Assembly (NCBI RefSeq): GCF_003286085.1
Contig: NW_020825335.1
Span: 265,301-329,300, forward strand
DNA from: Drosophila persimilis
Lineage: Eukaryota; Arthropoda; Insecta; Diptera; Drosophilidae
Length of the DNA stretch: 64,000 nt
Direction: 5' to 3'
Part shown: positions 1-9,529 of the stretch, piece after piece
Layout: every line of letters begins with the position of its first letter
Position numbering within the stretch: position 1 is the stretch's first letter
Position numbers and translations under genes: made by a program
The notes under the pieces: generated by a model
Databases searched by the model: none
What the model saw: only the letters and a program-made list of their open reading frames with translations
Told to the model about the DNA's origin: nothing

Positions 1-85
1 GGGTTTTCTTTGGGTTGTTCTCTTGTGTTCTTGCTCTAGCGGCCGTGGGGTTTTATTCCACAAACCCTCGCTGATGTTCCCTTGG
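1..85 (-). other. Leader of the minus-strand LTR element, cut by window edge
   Basis: Lies just downstream (in element direction) of the putative primer site at 86-103, so it should be untranslated leader running off the window. I see no ORF or motif in it. Confidence 0.35.
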
Positions 86-103
86 GTCCCTGCTCGGGCG
101 TCA
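86..103 (-). other. Primer-binding site, tRNA-Lys3-like
   Basis: The minus strand reads TGACGCCCGAGCAGGGAC. This matches the standard tRNA-Lys3 primer site TGGCGCCCGAACAGGGAC at 16 of 18 bases. It sits two bases after a CACA end of the adjacent putative LTR, the expected place. Lys3 priming is known for lentiviruses and, as I recall, the Drosophila Osvaldo element; the assignment to Osvaldo is only a suggestion. Confidence 0.5.
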
Positions 104-105
104 CT

Positions 106-917
106 TGTGATAGACCTATTTCAGGCTGAGGTAAGCTCAGTCACGTACAGGGGTCAATCAACAAGAAATTTGTAGAAATGGATGGAACTTCAAAGGGAAC
201 GTCGGGGGTGGCCTATCGTAGAGTAGACGGATCGGGGCTTGGGCGGGCTTTGCTAGCGTTGTGTATATGAAACGACCGTGTGGACTCGGGGCGGGGCGAC
301 GTCGGTGCCTCGGCTGATTGGGGTGAACTTACGCAATCGGGTGTTTTTACTTTGAAAATTTTACACTTTATTGTATTTCTTAGCGGTTTAAATGACTTAT
401 TTTTAATTGGGCGCCGATGTCTTCTGGTGAGTTCCGGGTACCGCGTCTGTACTCCGGGCCGGGTCTCTGCGTAAGTTGCTTTCTGGTTTTCAGTCGGCGT
501 CTATTTATACGCCAATGGGCGCTGTGTCAGCGGGTTCAGAAGTGCACTTCCGCGTCGGGGTGCACTTCGCCGCTCTGGCAATCGCGGGTTGACCTAGTTC
601 TGTCCCATCGTGTTTTTGGCGAGCTGGCGGGTTTGCTGTTGGGTGCTTGTCGTGGGCTTCCGCGGTGTCATCGTTTTGTAGTTGATGAACCCGGAAGACT
701 GCGCCTGGCCGGTTGCTTGGTCTGGAGTGGTGGAAGTCCGCGCGACCTGGTGTGTTTGGTCAGCGTTATGAAGGCGGCGCGTGTCAATCGGTGGTTATGT
801 GTGGAGGGGGGGTGTTCGTGTAGTACGTTGGGCGAGGTGTTGCAATTTAGTAGCAGGTTTTATGTTTTATTGGGCGTTGGGAGAGGCGTTGTAGCGAACC
901 CTTTTGGGTTCGTTACA
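106..917 (-). repeat. Putative 5' LTR of a Lys3-primed retroelement
   Basis: On the minus strand this 812-bp GC-rich block begins TGTAACGAACCC, ends CTATCACA, and is followed by the primer site at 86-103. It holds an AATAAA signal at 367-372. The first bases form a small hairpin (CGAACCC/GGGTTCG around a 4-base loop, 894-913). Long open frames on the plus strand here have no recognisable motif and I treat them as chance. The partner LTR is outside the window, so the boundaries are inferred from TG...CA and the primer site alone. Confidence 0.45.
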
Positions 918-1009
918 ATTTTAAACCATATCTAAATTAACTGCTCTACTTGCATATTTTTTCTTTATGCACTTATTGTGCAACTTATATAGCTTAGTTA
1001 GTGCATTTG

Positions 1010-1183
1010 CTAGCAAAAAACAACAATTATTATAAGCATAACTGTTATTACCTTTAAGTCGACTGATGCAGTTTCGACATTGTTAATTACGTTTGCGGTT
1101 GAGTCCGCTACTTTAGACTCGTGGTCCAACATCTTTCCTACTTCTGATATATTATCCTCTTTTGAGATAGAATTTGAACGCAT
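1010..1183 (-). CDS. 57-residue ORF with one hydrophobic tail segment
   Basis: The ORF starts at an ATG complementary to 1181-1183 and ends TAG at 1010-1012. The first 42 residues are polar (Ser, Asp, Glu and Asn rich). The end is strongly hydrophobic (VITVMLIIIVVFC), so the product could be a tail-anchored peptide or a truncated membrane protein. An A-rich run lies directly upstream in its own direction. It could be a leader ORF of an LTR element of the 412/mdg1 kind, or an env remnant; I do not recognise it. It does not match the errantiviral env copies elsewhere in the window. Confidence 0.3.
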   Translation of the reverse strand: MRSNSISKEDNISEVGKMLDHESKVADSTANVINNVETASVDLKVITVMLIIIVVFC

Positions 1184-1225
1184 TTAATTTTTGTTTTTTT
1201 TTTTTTTTAAAAAAATAATATATAT

Positions 1226-1270
1226 AGTGACATATCTATAGTCCATGCTCCGCATACCCTGGTCTATGTT
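1226..1270 (+). repeat. 5' tip of a 17.6-like LTR
   Basis: The sequence begins AGTGACATATCTATAGTCC, identical to the outer end of the LTRs at 42,412-43,108 and later copies (opposite strand). It is preceded by TATATAT, the AT-rich target favoured by 17.6/297 elements. It breaks off after about 45 bp, where a LINE fragment begins, and the LTR resumes at 2,661. Confidence 0.75.
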
Positions 1271-2365
1271 GTTCAAACTTGTTACACCTTAATGCCTCGA
1301 AATGCCAAGTTATGACATTTCATCGTTCTAGCCCTTTGTTGGCTCCCTACACCCTATTTGGTGGTTCTCTTGAGAGAATTACCCTGGTGGATGATCTGGG
1401 TTTTATGTTAGACCCCAAGTTAAAGTTTTCCGAACACATTTCTACCATGGTAAATAAGGCCATGGGCGTACTTGGGTTTATAAAGAGGTGGTCAAAGGAA
1501 TTTGACGACCCCTATATAACAAAGACTCTCTATACCTCGCTTGTTCGTCCGATCTTAGAATACGTCTCCTGTGTATGGTGCCCTCAGTACAAAGTACACC
1601 AGGACCGTATAGAATCAGTACAGAAAAACTTTTTACTCTTTGCTCTGCGGGGCCTTAACTGGGATGCGGGTGTAAGACTCCCATCTTACTCTAGTAGACT
1701 ACTATTAGTAAACCTCCCATCCTTAGTTAACCGTAGAAAAATGCTTGGTGTGATATTTATGCACAACTTGATCAGGGGTGACATCGACAGCCCTGATCTG
1801 TTGAACCGCATAAACTTCACGATTCCTATTAGACTGACTAGAAATTTTATACCGTTGTTCCTTCCACTTTGTAGATCGAATTATTCCTTGCATGAACCGT
1901 TTAGGGTCTTAGGTTAGGTTAGGTTAACCCGGACGGCCCTCAGAGGGGCCACGCATAGGCCAATATGGCCCTTAGTTATCCGGATGGGGGGGGGTGTATG
2001 AACCGTCGCGGGAGTGTTAATGTGGTTTTAAAAGTCCCCGAGAATCGAGGTGTTTTTTGCATAGGCCAGCAGTTCCTGAGGCATCCTTTTGGAGGCATCT
2101 TCCAGTGATGTCAACACTGGGGCGCCCAGGTATCTCTTCCTTGCCCTTGAGAGAGCCGGACAGTTGCAGATGAGATGTTCCAGGGTTTCGATAGCCCCAG
2201 GTTCCTCACATTTCCTACAACTGTCTGTTGGTGATGCCTAGCTTTGCTGCATGTGTCTTTAGGGTCCTATGCTCGGATTATAATTCCCTCTACCATATTA
2301 TATCCAACACTAATTCTCTTCCTCTTATTAAATTATTAATCCTTACACACCTTTCTATCTTTTAG
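1271..2365 (+). pseudogene. LINE reverse transcriptase C-terminus, interrupted
   Basis: This is the C-terminal part of a non-LTR reverse transcriptase, 5'-truncated, so the catalytic YADD box is absent. Recognisable blocks are the post-catalytic region LNASKCQVMTF, the LGFMLDPKLKFSEHI block and the thumb-like TSLVRPILEY..VWCP block. The frame runs to codon FRVL at 1,908, is broken by a 349-bp LOA insertion (1,909-2,257) with target duplication, and continues in the same frame from 2,258 to a TAG at 2,363-2,365. Style suggests a Jockey/CR1-type LINE; I cannot name the family. It lies inside the 17.6-like LTR. Confidence 0.7.
1909..2257 (-). mobile_element. 5'-truncated LOA-type LINE insertion with target duplication
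   Basis: A 349-bp insertion is flanked on both sides by TTTAGGGTC (1900-1908 and 2258-2266). On the minus strand it is the 3' end of the same LOA-like LINE as the longer copy at 12,100-15,639: the last ORF2 codons, a 3' UTR and a tail of CCTAA-type repeats rather than poly(A). Extreme 5' truncation plus a 9-bp duplication is the signature of target-primed reverse transcription. Confidence 0.85.
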
Positions 2366-2660
2366 TAACTGTAGTGGTATTTGTATTTTGATTGCATACT
2401 TAGTTTCTTAGTAAGTTTAGTGCTAATTTTCCTCGAATGTTAGTCTAATAGCTATCTTTCTTACATGTTCCCGGTTGGGTTGGCTAAGCACCGCGCGTCA
2501 TGCGGCAGCGCCCCTCGGTCGGTTGGGCGGGAGGAGGGCTGCGTTTTTGCCTGGGATCCGCGCGTAACAGCCTTCTGCTGGTGTCACACGGGCCACTTGA
2601 CGGTGCAGTAACTGCATCGCCTCTTGAAAGATGCAGTCATTGCATGTCAACGTCCAAGAT
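2366..2660 (+). other. Probable LINE 3' UTR and unassigned sequence
   Basis: About 300 bp between the LINE stop codon and the resumption of the LTR. The first part is AT-rich and fits a LINE 3' UTR; from about 2,470 it becomes GC-rich. I see no gene or clear terminal motif. Confidence 0.35.
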
Positions 2661-3265
2661 ATTACCCTGCACCCACAATACTATAAACAATCCGACACCC
2701 TCAGCTTTGAACCCCCATAAACAATCTCACGCTCGAAGTGGACCACGCGTAGCCGATTGCAGGCAATGTAAACAAACACCCTATGCTAGAAGTTGAACAT
2801 AAAACAATAGATGCCGCACTAGAATCACGCCACTCTTCAGAGATCAATTACTAATCGATTCTCAAGAACCGCGCCATCCAAGCTCACCAATCAGAGGCCT
2901 TATTCTCAGCCACCCCCAAGTAATGCAACACCGATCATACGCAGCGGAATCCTTTCATCAAAAGCCCCCTTTCCCACCAATCGATCGAGTCACGGACTCC
3001 ATCTCCGAAGCCAATGCCTCCGAATCCAAATCCGAATCCCAAACCGAGCATCATTATATAAATAGTCTACATCTAAGAAGGCAGTTCAGTTCTGTTCAAG
3101 ACAAACGTCAATCGCGACACCGTCGGAGAATTCAACCAAGTTAATTCCATTCAAGGCATCGGACCTCAGTCATCGTCGGGGAAATAACTAACCAATGTAC
3201 GCTAAGTTTAAGTGAAAGAATAAAACCTTTTTTAAAACTTAAACTGAAGTTTCGCATATTTAACT
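2661..3265 (+). repeat. 17.6-like 5' LTR, main part
   Basis: This is the continuation of the LTR begun at 1,226. It aligns along its length with the complement of the LTRs at 42,412-43,108, 49,559-50,255 and 55,581-56,277 (697 bp each), though clearly diverged from them. It ends TTTAACT immediately before the primer site. A poly(A) signal AATAAA is at 3219-3224. Confidence 0.8.
3055..3092 (+). promoter_or_regulatory. LTR core promoter candidate
   Basis: TATATAAATAG at 3055-3065 is followed about 31 bases later by TCAGTTC at 3086-3092, a good fly initiator match. The spacing is that of a TATA plus Inr promoter. The minus-strand LTRs of the array keep an equivalent GATATAAATAG, so the element is conserved within the family. 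Activity is inferred. Confidence 0.45.
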
Positions 3266-3282
3266 GGCGCAGTCGGTAGGAT
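3265..3282 (+). other. Primer-binding site, tRNA-Ser type
   Basis: TGGCGCAGTCGGTAGGAT starts with the last base of the LTR. This is the primer site I know from 17.6, 297 and related errantiviruses, attributed to tRNA-Ser. It confirms that the LTR is a 5' LTR in plus orientation. Confidence 0.8.
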
Positions 3283-3466
3283 CTCAGTTAAAAGTGAATC
3301 CTTTTTTTAAGACGATCAATTGGCGTAGTGACAGTTACAGTGCGTAATAACCTACAAAGATCAGTGAAAAAGTAACGCTAATACTAAAGAGATCCGCCAA
3401 AGAATCTACACACGATTCAAACTCAATTAATATTAGAAAAAAATAAATAAATAAAAAGAAATCAAC

Positions 3467-3829
3467 ATGCCGCTAACAGAAACACACCTGAACCAAGCCT
3501 TGAAGTCAATCAGGCAAATTCCACCATACGACGGATGCCAAGAACGTCTAAGTTCGTTCATAAGCAGGATTGAGTACATCTCCGGATTGTACCCAACAGA
3601 AGACCTCCGGCAACAAAGCATCATGTACGGAGCCACTGAGGGTCAACTGTGCGGACGAGCGCAACTTTTATCAAGCCTTCAACCCAGCACATGGAGTGAT
3701 CTAAAGGCAGCCCTAATCAGCAAATTCAACAACCACACTCCATACGAGACGCTACTACAGAAATTACACGATACCAAATTCAATGGGAGTATTCGTAAGT
3801 TCATAGAGGAACTAGAAATTAAGTCAAAA
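3467..3829 (+). pseudogene. gag: Errantivirus gag, N-terminal part
   Basis: A 121-residue ORF starts with an ATG about 185 bases after the primer site. Its sequence (an AFxxxI-like region, then a helix-rich STWSDLKAALISKFNNH stretch and RKFIEELE) resembles the capsid region of 17.6/gypsy-type Gag, which assembles virus-like particles around the RNA. The frame is broken at 3,830 by the BEL element; the rest of gag resumes at 9,530. No zinc knuckle is present, as is usual for errantiviral Gag. Confidence 0.7.
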
Positions 3830-4156
3830 TGAAAAGAGATTTTGGGTTAAACTTTATAATTCGTATTTAATCTTGGTGGCTTAGCGGAAGCCGATTGCTT
3901 GCTATTGCCAGATAAAATTTATGCGAGATCGATATGCAACCAATGCGCAGAGGGGTTAGCATAGAACTAAACTATAGACGACGGCGTTAGATCAAAGTGA
4001 TTGCAGAAGTGGCGGCAGCAGATCAAAGTAGTTGCCGAAGAGGCGGCGGCCTTTAGCGGGAGAGCGCAGCAGCTCTGCAGAACGTCAACGTTTGACAACA
4101 TAGGCGGCTCTCTCTGCTCATAGAATAATAATGTTAAAGTTACGGTTATTCTTCAG
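3830..4156 (-). repeat. Damaged 3' LTR of BEL element 0
   Basis: From 3,866 to 4,156 this matches the LTR at 9,197-9,529 closely. The first 36 bases (3,830-3,865) occupy the same length as the matching end of the other LTR but differ in sequence. At the other side the first 17 or so bases of the LTR and the polypurine tract are missing, so integrase coding sequence joins the LTR directly at 4,157. Extra CTCTGCAG bases also occur near 4,073. Confidence 0.7.
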
Positions 4157-5488
4157 TCTCTCTACAGATTCCTTAAGGGGCAACAAACATAGCCGAGTGA
4201 CGGCCCTCCTGATGTTTCCTGAGGATGTCTTCAGGTCAGCGAAACACTCCGTCCTTGCCCAAAACGACATCGACCACTCTAGCCAGTGGCCAACGCATTG
4301 GAGGAAGATTTTCGTCCTTCACCAGAACGAGGTCGTTCTTGCAGATGTCTTTTCGCGGGGGTACGCCACTTCGCGCGCTCTTGCAAAAGAGTGAGATACT
4401 CTTCGCGCCAACGGCTCCAAAATATTTGTTGTAGTTGGGTGACCCGCTGCCAGCCATCCAGACGGTTGTAGTTCAGCTTCGTTATGTCAGGCTCGAGGAT
4501 TTGCTCATGGGAGCCGCCTAAAAGCAGATGAACAGGAGTCAAAACGTCTAAATCATCAGGATTTTCTGAATGCGAGAGCAAAATCTGACAGATCAGAGTG
4601 CGCAGGTCGTCGAGGCTAAGCACAGATGGTCCAACTGAGCGGTATATGTGATATTTTGCGGTCTTCACGTCCGCTTCCCACAACTCGCCAAAATGCGGAG
4701 AGCGAGGTGGGATGAAACGCCAGTCGATCGAGACAGCCAAGCAGGATTCGTGGACCTCCTTCATATGCGGTTCGCTCAGACAAAGCTTCTTTAGCTCCAG
4801 AAGCTCGTTCTTGGCCCCAACGAAGTTTGTCGCATTGTCCGACCAAATTTGACTTGGCCTTCCTCCCGTCTCCCATGATGTGTTCAACCATGCGCGGCCT
4901 AGTCCTAAAGCATCTCACACATCTGCTGACGACCCTTGACACTGCCTTAACACCTCCAATGGGCCAATATTCCAGCCGAATTTTGGATAGCAAGGCGCGA
5001 GGTCCGGCATGGAGGTTTCTTTCATAATATCTTATCAGCGCAAAGGTAATGGAATGTCCCTTTGGCAGAATGAGCGGGTGCTGAGCGTCAAATCCTAGCG
5101 ATGAGTTGCCAAGACGACCTCCAACTCTAAGTAGTCCAGAATGATCGATGAACGGGTTGAGCGAACTAATAGAACTGGATTTCATGACTTGACCATTGCG
5201 CCGAATCTCCTTTATGTGCATCCACAAATTTGCCAGCTCAATGTGTCGAATTAGAAGATGCGTTCCTTGCCGAATATCAGAAACGGTGAGTCCTGGATGC
5301 ATAAGACGATGTATAAATTTATGCATGTAGGCGAATGTGCGCTGCATGCGAAAGAATGAATTCGCAAATTTGCATCCGGACGTGAGATTGGCATGTGGAG
5401 ACGTGATTAGCAATCTTCTCTTGCGAAGCTCCAAAGTTGCTATGTTGTTAGTAGGAGATACAGGCCACTTATCCTTGGAGTCTAGCAA
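4157..5488 (-). pseudogene. BEL element 0 integrase, deleted core
   Basis: Two overlapping minus-strand frames carry integrase. The upstream one has the HHCC zinc region (HAGPRALLSKIRLEYWP then CVRCF). The downstream one has WSDNATNFVGAKNE, with the second catalytic Asp, and FGELWEADVKTAK, with the catalytic Glu. Between them the segment that should hold the first catalytic Asp is deleted: EHIMGD is followed almost at once by the WSDN block. A frameshift also separates the frames near 4,860. The C-terminal tail (LVKDENLPPMRWPLARV) survives. In life the enzyme inserts the cDNA into the genome; this copy cannot. Confidence 0.8.
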
Positions 5489-5518
5489 AAAGGATGGGCC
5501 GTGAAACCATAGCTCTGA

Positions 5519-7311
5519 CTAAATAAGATGATTGGGAAGCGAGCCGCTCGAGAGAATATCAGCAGGATTTAAAGATGTGGGAACATAGCGCCATTCCATG
5601 GCTGCCGTCAACTCCTGAATTGATGCCACTCGATTTGCCACGAAAACTTGAAATTTAGCTGGCTCGTCCCTGATCCAAGATAATGCTGTTGACGAATCCG
5701 ACCAGCAATAGAACCGACCTGTAAAGATTCCCATGTCCTTTACATTCTGCATGATTTTCGCAAGCAAATGGGCTCCACTTAATTCCAGCTTAGGAATCGA
5801 TATAGTCTTTAGCGGCGCCACTCGCGACTTTGAGCACAAAACGTGGCTCGAAGACTGGGCTTCCCTGGACACGACATACACGCAAGCGCCATATGGTTCT
5901 AAGCTGGCATCACAGAATTCGTGAACTTCTGTAGTTACACTAGAACGAAGAACCAAGCGAGGAAATGAGATCCGAGAAATGCTTGGCAAACTATTTCTCA
6001 AGTCCATCCAAGCTGAATGCAACGCTGAGGGTAGGCTTTCATCCAAATCCAAATTTTCTCTCCAAAGCTGCTGAAGGAAGATTTTGCACCTGACAATGAC
6101 TGGATTTATCAATCCAAGAGGGTCGTAGAACCGCGCAATCGTAGATAAAACCGACCGCTTTGATGGCTTTGAGTTTGTGTCCAGTGCGGACAAGGCAAAA
6201 AGCAGCTGATCCGAAGCAGGGTCCCACGGTCCTAAGTCTAAAATTACCACGGGACAGTAAAGCTGATGTTTGGTGCATCTTGTCCATGACCTGTGCGACC
6301 GAATTACCTCCCGAAATAAGGTCATCCACGTAAAACTCCTGCCGCAGAGCAGCTGAGCCAAGAGGGTAGGATTCACCCTCGTCGATGGCCAGCTGGTGCA
6401 TTGCGCGGACCGCTAAAAATGATGCAGCCCTCGTCCCGTATGTGACGGTGTCTAATGTGTAGACTTGAACCTCGGACTCGATGGACTCTCGCCATAGGAT
6501 GCACTGATACAAATTGTCGGGTGGAGACACTCGTACGCAGCGGTACTTTTTACAAATGTCCCCAGTGAGAGCGACTGGATATGTTCGAAAGCGAATCAAT
6601 ATGTTAAACAATGCAGGCTGAATAACAGGGCCTGTCATCATCACATCATTTAGAGAATATCCAGTTGATGTAGCTGAGGATCCATTGAAAACGACACGGA
6701 GTTTTGTCGTCGTACTGTCCTCCTTTAGGACACAGTGATAAGGCAAGAAATACTTGCAGAGGCTACGGGAATCAGGGTTGACTTGGTGCATATGATGCAA
6801 ATCAATGTACTCCCTCATAAAGGCGGAATACCGCTCCTTGAGTGTAGGATTACGCTCCAGTTTTCGCTCCAGACTGATGAACCGTCGATAAGCCTGAGCA
6901 TAAAATTCTCCTAAACGATCAGTATTGTTATTTAGCGGCAGACGAACTGCATACTCCCCGGATGACAACCGTGAAAGGTGGCTTACGAAATGTGCTTCAC
7001 AATCGTCTTCTTTGGTATTCAACCCAGCCTCCACACAATTCTCGACTTCCCAAAACATACGAAGAGTTTTATCCAACCTTGCTTCCATCTCAGCTATCGA
7101 ATCTGGACAATTGTGCGTGGCCAAAAGCGCCGAGCTTGATACCTTCTGTCCACCGCCAGATACGATCCACCCAAGCCGGGTCTTCTGCAGAAGAGGCAGT
7201 CCATCGGTAAGTTGGATTTACCCTACGCAGAGGAGATCATAAAAGACGCTCGCACCAATGAGAAGATCAACCCGTTGAGGATTGAAAAATGCAGGATCAG
7301 CGAGCTGAATG
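5519..7311 (-). pseudogene. BEL element 0 reverse transcriptase and RNase H
   Basis: Minus-strand pol remnant in at least two frames. The RT part (about 7,124 to 6,300) shows YFLPYHCVLKEDSTTTKLRVVF, VALTGDICKKYRCVRV with the first catalytic Asp, and FYVDDLISGG with the paired Asp. A frameshift lies near 6,300; the RNase H part (to 5,519) shows HEFCDASLEPYGACVY, PKLELSGAHLLA, CWSDSSTALSW and LNPADILS, giving the D-E-D-D set. The stop at 5,519 separates it from integrase. Compared with usual BEL pol the domains are in order but cannot be read through. Confidence 0.85.
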
Positions 7312-8883
7312 TTAGATGGAATACTTTATTGTCATACTTGGTTGAGAATCGGTAATCGTGGGGGCGATGAGAGCAGTAAGCGTAGTTGTGTAAGCAGAGG
7401 TGCGAGAATGCATACAAATGCTTATGGTGGATCCCTCAGTAGAAACGCTGGTATCGCCCAGCCCAGACACAAGTGCAGACGATTGAGTTCTCCTCAGCTG
7501 AAGCTGCTGGGCGAACCTGGACGTGACGAAATGCAGCTGCGATCCTGAATCTAAGATGGCACGACAAGGAACTAAAACGCCAGACCGATTCTTCACGAGA
7601 ACCACGGCTGTAGCCAGAAGCACGATATTAGAGTGAAGACCTTGGGCAGCAAGACAGGTAGACGAAGGTAGAGACGAGCTGCTAGCAGAATTTTGAGCAA
7701 CGGAAAGAGTGTCCGGTTGAACGGCCAGATCGGGAGGAGTAATACCTGGGCAGCCTTGTGTTGTGCGCTGTATACTATCGAAATGCAACAAACTATGATG
7801 CCTACCGCCGCATACTCGACATTTTCCACTATTGCATGCGCGGGTCCGGTGCCCCGGTTTTAGGCAATTGAAGCACAGGGAAAGCTTCTTCACTTCTTTG
7901 TGGCGCAGCAACGGTGAGAGATTTCCGAATATCTTGCACGAGTATATTCCATGGCCCGCTGAGTGGCAAAAGACGCATACAGACGGGTCGGCGGAAGAGT
8001 TGGAAGCTACAAACGTTTTCTTAACCTGCGTATAGGAAAGGTTTTTTCCCACCTGATCGCTACTAGCGTGTGTCGCTGTAGCATATTCCAATCATGAATC
8101 CTGAAATCTCCTCGGCAGTTCCCAATGTCTGCAACGCTCGCATGTGTAAATTGACTGCATCCGAAAACTCCCGAAGCCTTTTAGCAGAAGGGTGAGTCTA
8201 CCCTCTTTAGCCCAATAATCTTCTTGATGTGTGCCTGGAAAACAAGTCTTTTGTTATTAAAGCGTTTATTAAGTATATCCAGAGCCACACGATAATTGGC
8301 ACTGGAGAGCTCCAACGATCGAACCGAATTCAAAGCCGCATCAGCGAGGCAAGAGCGAAGGTGCTGGAATTTCTCGATGTCACTGAGATCCGCATCCGCT
8401 TCAATCACCGATTTGAACATTGCCATAAAATCCGAGAACTCGACGTATCCACCAGAAAACTAAGGCACCTTCAGCTCAGGAAGTCGCTGCTTGTGAGCCA
8501 TGATGATGGTACTATGTCCGGAATGGCTTGGCAGAGTCGTAGGATGGGCAGCGCCGTGTGACTGGCTTACTTCAACAGCAGCCTGCAACTCAGCTTTCAA
8601 CGATATGAAAAGAGTATCGAAGATTTCGCGCAGCTCACTCATTATGGGCCTTATTAAATTCCTCTCGAATTTCTGCCAACATATCAAGGCGCACCTCGAC
8701 TTCCGCGGCGGTCAGCTTATCGATTTTATTCCCCGCGAAGGATTCGCCAAGCCTCTTCAACCGATCATATAATGACTGACTTTTGGGCTTATACAGACTC
8801 ACTCTGGAATCAGCCACCACAATATTTCCGACCGCGCCTGTATTCGGATCGTTGTCCATGTTAACCGTTGTGCAATTCGACAC
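7312..8883 (-). pseudogene. BEL element 0 gag and protease
   Basis: Minus-strand frames 8,883-8,635, then one shifted near 8,640, then 8,426-8,181, then 8,091-7,312. The N-terminus is charged and helical (RLGESFAG..). The middle shows the BEL Gag block DADLSDIEKFQHLRSCLADAA. The end has a cluster of cysteine knuckles (CVFCHSAGHGIYSC, CFNCLKPGHRTRAC, CRVCGGRHH). The protease follows with CRAILDSGSQLHFVTS, where the DSG triad is intact. At least three frame breaks separate these parts. Confidence 0.8.
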
Positions 8884-9176
8884 AACAACGGAAAATTAAA
8901 TACCGCTTAAGCGACGATGTACAGACGCGAGAGCGAGAATGCAAGACACGAAAAGTCAAGAACAGCGGCTGCAGCTGCGCAGAGAATGAGAGATTCGACG
9001 CTTAAAGTACCGGAATTTGTCTATAAATATTCCAGCCGCACTCTCACTGAATTGGCACCTTAAACTGTTTTTCAACGTGCACCCAAATGTATTTGTTGGT
9101 AGTTAAACTACCCAACAACAAAATATTGTATAATTAATAAGTGTTTTAACGGAACGCGATTAAGCAATGGTTTTAT
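8884..9176 (-). other. 5' untranslated leader of BEL element 0
   Basis: Between the primer site and the first Gag ATG (complement of 8881-8883). No ORF or named motif seen. Confidence 0.5.
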
Positions 9177-9195
9177 ATCACGTCGGGGGTCACCA
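9177..9195 (-). other. Primer-binding site, tRNA-Trp type, one extra C
   Basis: The minus strand reads TGGTGACCCCCGACGTGAT. This is the complement of the 3' end of tRNA-Trp (ATCACGTCGGGGTCACCA) with one additional C. The same site without the extra base occurs after the LTRs of BEL elements 1 and 2. Confidence 0.75.
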
Positions 9196-9196
9196 A

Positions 9197-9529
9197 TGTT
9201 TGAGATGCCAAGCTTTTTTGGCACCTATGTGTTTAATCTTGGTGGCTTAGCGGAAGCCGATTGCTTGCTATTGCCAGATAAAATTTATGCGAGATCGATA
9301 TGCAACCAATGCGCAGAGGGGTTAGCATAGAACTAAACTATAGACGACGGCGTTAGATCAAAGTGATTGCCGAAGTGGCGGCAGCAGATCAAAGTAGTTG
9401 CCGAAGTGGCGGCGGCCTTTAGCGGGAGAGCGCAGCAGAACGTCAACGTTTTACAACATAGGCGGCTCTCTCTGCTCATAGAATAATAATGTTAAAGTTA
9501 CGGTTATTCTTCAGCGGCTGGCCCGAACA
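9197..9529 (-). repeat. 5' LTR of BEL element 0
   Basis: A 333-bp LTR that reads TGTTCGGGCCAGCC...CATCTCAAACA on the minus strand and abuts the primer site at 9,177-9,195. Most of it is repeated at 3,866-4,156. The start TGTTCGG resembles the BEL element 2 LTR, but the rest differs. Confidence 0.8.

Larger units (their letters stand above)
3830..9529 (-). mobile_element. BEL/Pao element 0, minus strand, inside errantivirus gag
   Basis: Reading on the minus strand: 5' LTR 9,197-9,529, primer site 9,177-9,195, gag, protease, reverse transcriptase, RNase H, integrase and a damaged 3' LTR at 3,830-4,156. The domain order and the cysteine-rich Gag end followed by a DSGSQLHFV protease are typical of BEL/Pao. 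It splits errantiviral gag at 3,829/9,530. All coding parts carry frameshifts or deletions, so it is dead. Confidence 0.85.

Noticed and set aside
280-935. Plus-strand open frames of 64 and 172 codons
   Set aside because: No motif, GC-rich, and they lie antisense to a putative LTR. Long chance frames are expected in such sequence.
1909-1925. TTAGG repeats suggesting an insect telomere
   Set aside because: Only about three units, at the 3' tail of a LOA insertion with a target duplication; the same tail is on the LOA copy at 12,100. Drosophila does not use TTAGG telomeres.
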